Below are positions 19,037 through 22,440 of a stretch of 22,440 nt of DNA, piece after piece. Position numbers and translations under genes: made by a program. The DNA is from Willaertia magna (Eukaryota; Heterolobosea; Eutetramitea; Acrasida; Naegleriidae): NCBI GenBank assembly GCA_902984215.1, contig CADWAF010004778.1, forward strand, positions 1 through 22,440, in the 5' to 3' direction. Every line of letters begins with the position of its first letter. The first letter of the stretch is position 1. Below the pieces are notes generated by a model that had not been told where the DNA came from, made no database searches, and saw only the letters and a program-made list of their open reading frames with translations.

Positions 19037-19049
19037 TTAAATTTTTTGA

Positions 19050-19397
19050 ATAAAAAAGTTAATAAAACATATAGTAGATTACATAATAAAATTAAATATA
19101 TTATTGACACAACGAAAACATAGTGAAATTGATACAGATTTTAATAGGTATTTGCATAGAAAATTGACTCAAATTTTATTAGATTATTATAGTGTCTTTT
19201 TTAACAAATATAAAAGGAAAATTTCTTTGCAAACAACTATGCAAAAGTTTGACAAAATCGCGTTTAAGACAATTAATAATGATTTGTTGCTTTGTGACAT
19301 TTTTTTAATTTCAATATTAAATGTGAACCATTTTTATACTTTACAATTTGTTACATTTTATACTTTACAATTTGTTACAATTAATCAACTTGGGTAG
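19050..19397 (+). pseudogene. ATG-less open frame, probable 3' end of a decayed gene
   Basis: The frame is open for more than 110 codons from 19050 but has no ATG in its first half. The text is protein-like (HSEIDTDFNRYLHRKLTQIL, DYYSVFFNKYKRKISLQTTM), and its base composition is richer than that of the desert upstream. It runs through the 24-bp tandem repeat and overlaps the last codons of ATG3 on the other strand. It could be the youngest part of the fossil gene, or a terminal exon whose 5' exons are lost. I do not recognise a family. Confidence 0.4.
19332..19379. repeat. Perfect 24-bp tandem duplication next to the ATG3 stop
   Basis: Bases 19332-19355 and 19356-19379 are identical (TTTTATACTTTACAATTTGT then TACA). 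The array ends one base from the ATG3 stop codon, so it forms the start of the ATG3 3' untranslated region on the minus strand. The unit is a multiple of three and keeps the plus-strand frame open. Confidence 0.9.
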
Positions 19398-20289
19398 TGA
19401 AATCATACTCAACGGTTGGAATAACACTTGAAATAAACTTTAAAAATAAGAATAAATATAAATCAACTCTAACATATTGTTTTTCACCTTGACCACCACC
19501 AGTCAATCTATCAATCATCTTTTTCATTACCTCAGCATGACGACATGGATGAATTGAAGCCCATTGAGAAAGTAAATGTGGATGTTGTTCAATAGTAACA
19601 GTCTTATTACTATAATCTGCATGAATATCTTCTAAAATCTTTTCAGTTTCAAGCTTAGCACCTCTTTCATCATAACCAAATAACCAAACGCGTGGAGTTT
19701 GATAATATTTATCATAAGTAATACTTAGATCATATGTTCTTGTTTTTAAGATATCATCACCAGTGTTAGTCTCTAAAACATTCTTATCTTTAATAGTATC
19801 TTCTAAATCTTCTTCATTATAGTTATTAATATCAATAATATCATCATCTTCATCTTCCTCTTCTGCTTCTTCTTTAGAATCATGAATAACTAAATCATTT
19901 TGTAAATTACTTGTAATTTCACCAATTTCTTCCTTTTCTTTGGTATGACTTAAATGAGTTAATGACCAATCATCTTCAACTTCTTCCTCTTCTTTGGCTA
20001 ATTCAATTAATTCATGACATCTTCTTAAACAAGGTACATTTCTTGTAATTAAAAATTGTTTATCTGAAGGTAAATAATCTTTACGTTTAGATTCTTCTCC
20101 AGATGACCATGACCAAGTTGGACATTTAGAAACTAATAGATCTCCTGCTTTAACAAATTCTTCTGGTGTTAATACACCACGTTCATAAAAGTGAGATTCC
20201 TTTGGTACATCAATAAAGTATTCGGCAAAGTTTTTAAAGAGAGAAAAAGCACGGAATGAAGTACTTCCTTTGGTTGATGATGAAGACAT
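19381..20289 (-). CDS. ATG3: Autophagy E2-like enzyme Atg3, 302 aa
   Basis: Atg3 is the E2-like enzyme that transfers Atg8/LC3 from Atg7 to phosphatidylethanolamine on the growing autophagosome membrane. The N-terminal amphipathic region is followed by FYERGVLTPEEFVKAGDLLV and PTWSW, then CLRRC, all typical of the family. A long acidic flexible region (about 95-175) corresponds to the Atg7- and Atg12-binding insertion. The E2 core has TYDLSITYDKYYQTPRVWLF, TVTIEQHPHL and the active-site motif HPCRH with catalytic Cys249. The C terminus FLKFISSVIPTVEYDFT is conserved. Length is close to the human protein (314 aa). There is one exon and the ATG is preceded by A residues. The gene lies 80 bp downstream of NOG1 on the same strand. 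Confidence 0.97.
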   Translation of the reverse strand: MSSSSTKGSTSFRAFSLFKNFAEYFIDVPKESHFYERGVLTPEEFVKAGDLLVSKCPTWSWSSGEESKRKDYLPSDKQFLITRNVPCLRRCHELIELAKEEEEVEDDWSLTHLSHTKEKEEIGEITSNLQNDLVIHDSKEEAEEEDEDDDIIDINNYNEEDLEDTIKDKNVLETNTGDDILKTRTYDLSITYDKYYQTPRVWLFGYDERGAKLETEKILEDIHADYSNKTVTIEQHPHLLSQWASIHPCRHAEVMKKMIDRLTGGGQGEKQYVRVDLYLFLFLKFISSVIPTVEYDFTTQVD

Positions 20290-20369
20290 TTTTTCTTGAA
20301 ATTAGAAGATCAATAACTAATACTGTCACACACAAAGAATAAGAATGCAATTGAAAGAAAAGGAATAAT

Positions 20370-22415
20370 TTATCTTCTATCTCTTGTACCGTTACTCATC
20401 TTACCACAGAATAAATGTTTAGGTTTCAAGTCAAATACAACACGATCTGACTCACTCTTCTTACCAGATCTATGTAAAGCTTTAACTTTCTTCGTTCCAA
20501 TTTTAATAGCCTTAACTTGTTGTTTTGGATCTTTAATACCACCATAGTGACCAATGGTGTCTGTTAAAGGATTGTGTGGTGTAAGGGCTCTCTTTCTTTT
20601 ACCTAAAACTGTATCATCTTCATCTAGTTCCTCATATTCTTGTGCAGCTCTCTTTTCACTAGCACTTCTATTTCTCATCATTCTACTTTCACTTCTAGCT
20701 CTTGGACCTACATCATCTACCTTAACAGAACGTGGTCTACCAGAAGATGTTGTTCTTGCAACAGATGAGGATCTAGCTCTTTCTAAAGCCTCCTCAGGAA
20801 CACCTCTATCCTTTAATTCAGTAACAATTCCGTTTATATCTATTGGTTTATCCTTTCTTGTTATGCTTGTATGATTTGGAGTTTTGTTTAAACGTTGTTT
20901 CAATGCCATAATAGCCTTCTTCTCAACAATTCTATCATAATCTCTTTCTTCATCGGAAGAAACATGAAAATCTTCATCGGCATAGTTAATACCACCTTCA
21001 TAACCAGCTTCTTCTTTTAATCTTTCTTCTTCTTCTCTTTCTAATTCTTCTAATCTTCTTTCAATTTCTGGGTCAACATAATCTGCAATATTTTTACCAT
21101 CCATAATTTCAGGAACAATATCATATTTCCATTCTTCATTTCTTAAAGTATAATTCTTTCTATAATCAGGTTGATAAACACCAGCACCACCATTCATATT
21201 TTCTAATTGTTTTTCAGTAACTCTTTCATCTTCCATATCTTCACTAGAACCAGATTGTTTTAATAAAACAGATTCAGGAATAAAAACATCTCTAACTTTT
21301 TCATCTCTCTTTAAAGGTTGAGCTAAATGTATTCTATTTAAAATATTTTCAACAGATTTCTTTCCTTGACTCATCTTAGCTTCAACTCTATGTTGTAATA
21401 ATAAATCACATGCTCTAAGTTTAACTTCATTTAAACCAGATTTATCAACATTACTAATACCTAACATATCATCACATTGATCTGCAATAGATTGTAATAA
21501 ATCCTTCTTTTCTTGAGGTAAATCTTCGTATTTAATTAAATCAATTTTAGTTAAAACTAATAAAACAGGTTTACCAGTAAATAAAGGTTTAATATTTTTA
21601 AATAAATCGCATTGTTGAATAATATTATAACCACATGTTTCACTAACATCAACTAAATATAAAATAGTTGAACGTAAATGAGCCATTGCAGTTATACTTT
21701 GCATTTCAATTGTATTACGTTGTTCTAATGGATGATCTAAAATACCTGGAGTATCAATTAATTGCCATTTAAGATAACGGTATTCCATATGACCAACAAA
21801 TAATGATTTAGTTGTAAATGGATATGGTTGAACATCTACTTCTGCTCTAGTCATATTATTCATAAAACTACTTTTACCTACATTAGGATAACCACATAAA
21901 ATTAATGTTCTAGATGATGGGTCAATACTTGGTAAACGAGCTAAATGTTGTCTAACTTGTTCTAAATAAACTAAACTAGAATTTTGTTTTTTTAAAACTG
22001 TCATCATTCTACCTAATGCCGCTCTCTTTAATTGTTTACATCTATAAAGAGAATCACCATATTTTAGTAAACGAACATAATCTCTAGCGATTGCATCAAC
22101 AACTGTTTTACAGGAACTTAATTGACCTAATGCTAACTTATAATGGTCTTTATCATAAAGTACATTCATTAAATCTTCATAAAATGGATGAACATCTCCT
22201 AATCTTGGGAATTCAGTTAATATTGTAGTTAATTTATCGTGAATAGATTGTTGGCAAAATTTTACTTTTCTCATATAAAATCTTCTAATACGAGATATTT
22301 TAAATTGGTGGTGAATTTCGGTTGGAGTTTTACGTTGTGTACGCGATAGTACTATGTCCATAAACTCTTGAGCATTTGGAATTGGTGTTATTTGTTTAAA
22401 ATTATAGATGACCAT
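20370..22415 (-). CDS. NOG1: Nucleolar GTP-binding protein 1 (NOG1/GTPBP4), 681 aa
   Basis: NOG1 is an Obg-related GTPase needed for maturation and nuclear export of the 60S ribosomal subunit. The N-terminal helical domain is nearly signature-perfect (YNFKQITPIPNAQEF, RKVKFCQQ, LYDKDHYKLALGQL, CKQLKRAALGRM). The GTPase domain follows: G1 GYPNVGKSS (175-183), G2 Thr201-Thr202, G3 DTPG (221-224) and G4 TKID (289-292). The C-terminal half is charged and includes a Glu/Arg coiled coil, an Arg/Ser-rich segment and a basic tail for nucleolar targeting and pre-60S contacts. Yeast Nog1 is 647 aa, so the length fits. G4 is TKID in place of the more usual NKxD. There is one exon; the ATG at 22415 begins the conserved protein directly. 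Confidence 0.98.
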   Translation of the reverse strand: MVIYNFKQITPIPNAQEFMDIVLSRTQRKTPTEIHHQFKISRIRRFYMRKVKFCQQSIHDKLTTILTEFPRLGDVHPFYEDLMNVLYDKDHYKLALGQLSSCKTVVDAIARDYVRLLKYGDSLYRCKQLKRAALGRMMTVLKKQNSSLVYLEQVRQHLARLPSIDPSSRTLILCGYPNVGKSSFMNNMTRAEVDVQPYPFTTKSLFVGHMEYRYLKWQLIDTPGILDHPLEQRNTIEMQSITAMAHLRSTILYLVDVSETCGYNIIQQCDLFKNIKPLFTGKPVLLVLTKIDLIKYEDLPQEKKDLLQSIADQCDDMLGISNVDKSGLNEVKLRACDLLLQHRVEAKMSQGKKSVENILNRIHLAQPLKRDEKVRDVFIPESVLLKQSGSSEDMEDERVTEKQLENMNGGAGVYQPDYRKNYTLRNEEWKYDIVPEIMDGKNIADYVDPEIERRLEELEREEEERLKEEAGYEGGINYADEDFHVSSDEERDYDRIVEKKAIMALKQRLNKTPNHTSITRKDKPIDINGIVTELKDRGVPEEALERARSSSVARTTSSGRPRSVKVDDVGPRARSESRMMRNRSASEKRAAQEYEELDEDDTVLGKRKRALTPHNPLTDTIGHYGGIKDPKQQVKAIKIGTKKVKALHRSGKKSESDRVVFDLKPKHLFCGKMSNGTRDRR

Positions 22416-22440
22416 TTTGTTTTATTATTTTCTTTTTTTT

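Larger units (their letters stand above)
17230..19049. other. A-rich AT desert with decayed coding sequence
   Basis: About 1.8 kb with very little G or C (for example 6 of 60 bases in one sampled line) and a clear excess of A over T on the plus strand, the opposite of the desert at 9955-11790. It includes a 7-base unit AAAATTT repeated three times near 17890-17910. Protein-like plus-strand stretches appear at 17738-17890, 18532-18774 and 18863-19036. No intact gene or RNA is seen. Confidence 0.75.

Noticed and set aside
17700..19050. Alternative genetic code with TAA/TAG read as Gln
   Set aside because: All intact genes here stop at TAA or TAG at the expected protein ends. Even with Gln reassignment the desert is interrupted by TGA and frameshifts.
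20554..20874. 106-codon Ser/Leu-rich plus-strand ORF
   Set aside because: It is antisense to the charged C-terminal half of NOG1.

Overview
This window is nuclear DNA from an AT-rich, intron-bearing, mitochondriate protist. Five points support this. Genes lie on both strands with no operons. At least 14 very short introns (38-67 bp, almost all with GTAAGT donors) interrupt them. The products are eukaryotic (Arf GTPase, TFIIA gamma, Atg3, NOG1, CDK20). A twin-CX9C cytochrome oxidase assembly factor implies an aerobic mitochondrion. CDK20, a kinase tied to cilia and flagella, suggests a flagellated stage. A heterolobosean (Naegleria-type amoeboflagellate) fits best, but the sequence alone does not prove it; an amoebozoan is possible.

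Layout. 66-5028: an Arf-family GTPase (minus) diverges from an F-box/WD40 protein (plus), which converges on a five-exon BTB-BACK-glycine-rich protein (minus). 5271-8092: a 2OG-Fe(II) oxygenase (plus, one intron) converges on a six-exon CDK20 kinase (minus) with 4 bp between the stop codons. 8180-8916: unrecognised, comparatively GC-rich, coding-like sequence on the minus strand, broken into frames. 9049-9890: COA4 (plus) converges on TFIIA gamma (minus). 9955-11790: a T-rich, nearly GC-free desert with a perfect 35-bp tandem duplication. 11824-17229: four minus-strand genes in tandem: an LRR-dual-specificity phosphatase, a PIG3-type quinone oxidoreductase, an S28 serine carboxypeptidase, and a small unrecognised protein hidden by a missing start in its main exon. 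17230-19400: an A-rich desert holding the decayed remains of plus-strand protein-coding sequence in three frames. 19381-22415: ATG3 and NOG1 (minus).

The genes are mostly independent housekeeping functions: vesicle traffic, ubiquitin ligase adaptors, autophagy, ribosome assembly, transcription initiation, respiratory-chain assembly and signalling. I see no pathway cluster. The most unusual material is the two AT deserts with opposite A/T skew, the fossil coding segments inside them, the unrecognised block at 8180-8916, and the repeated splice junctions in the glycine-rich gene.
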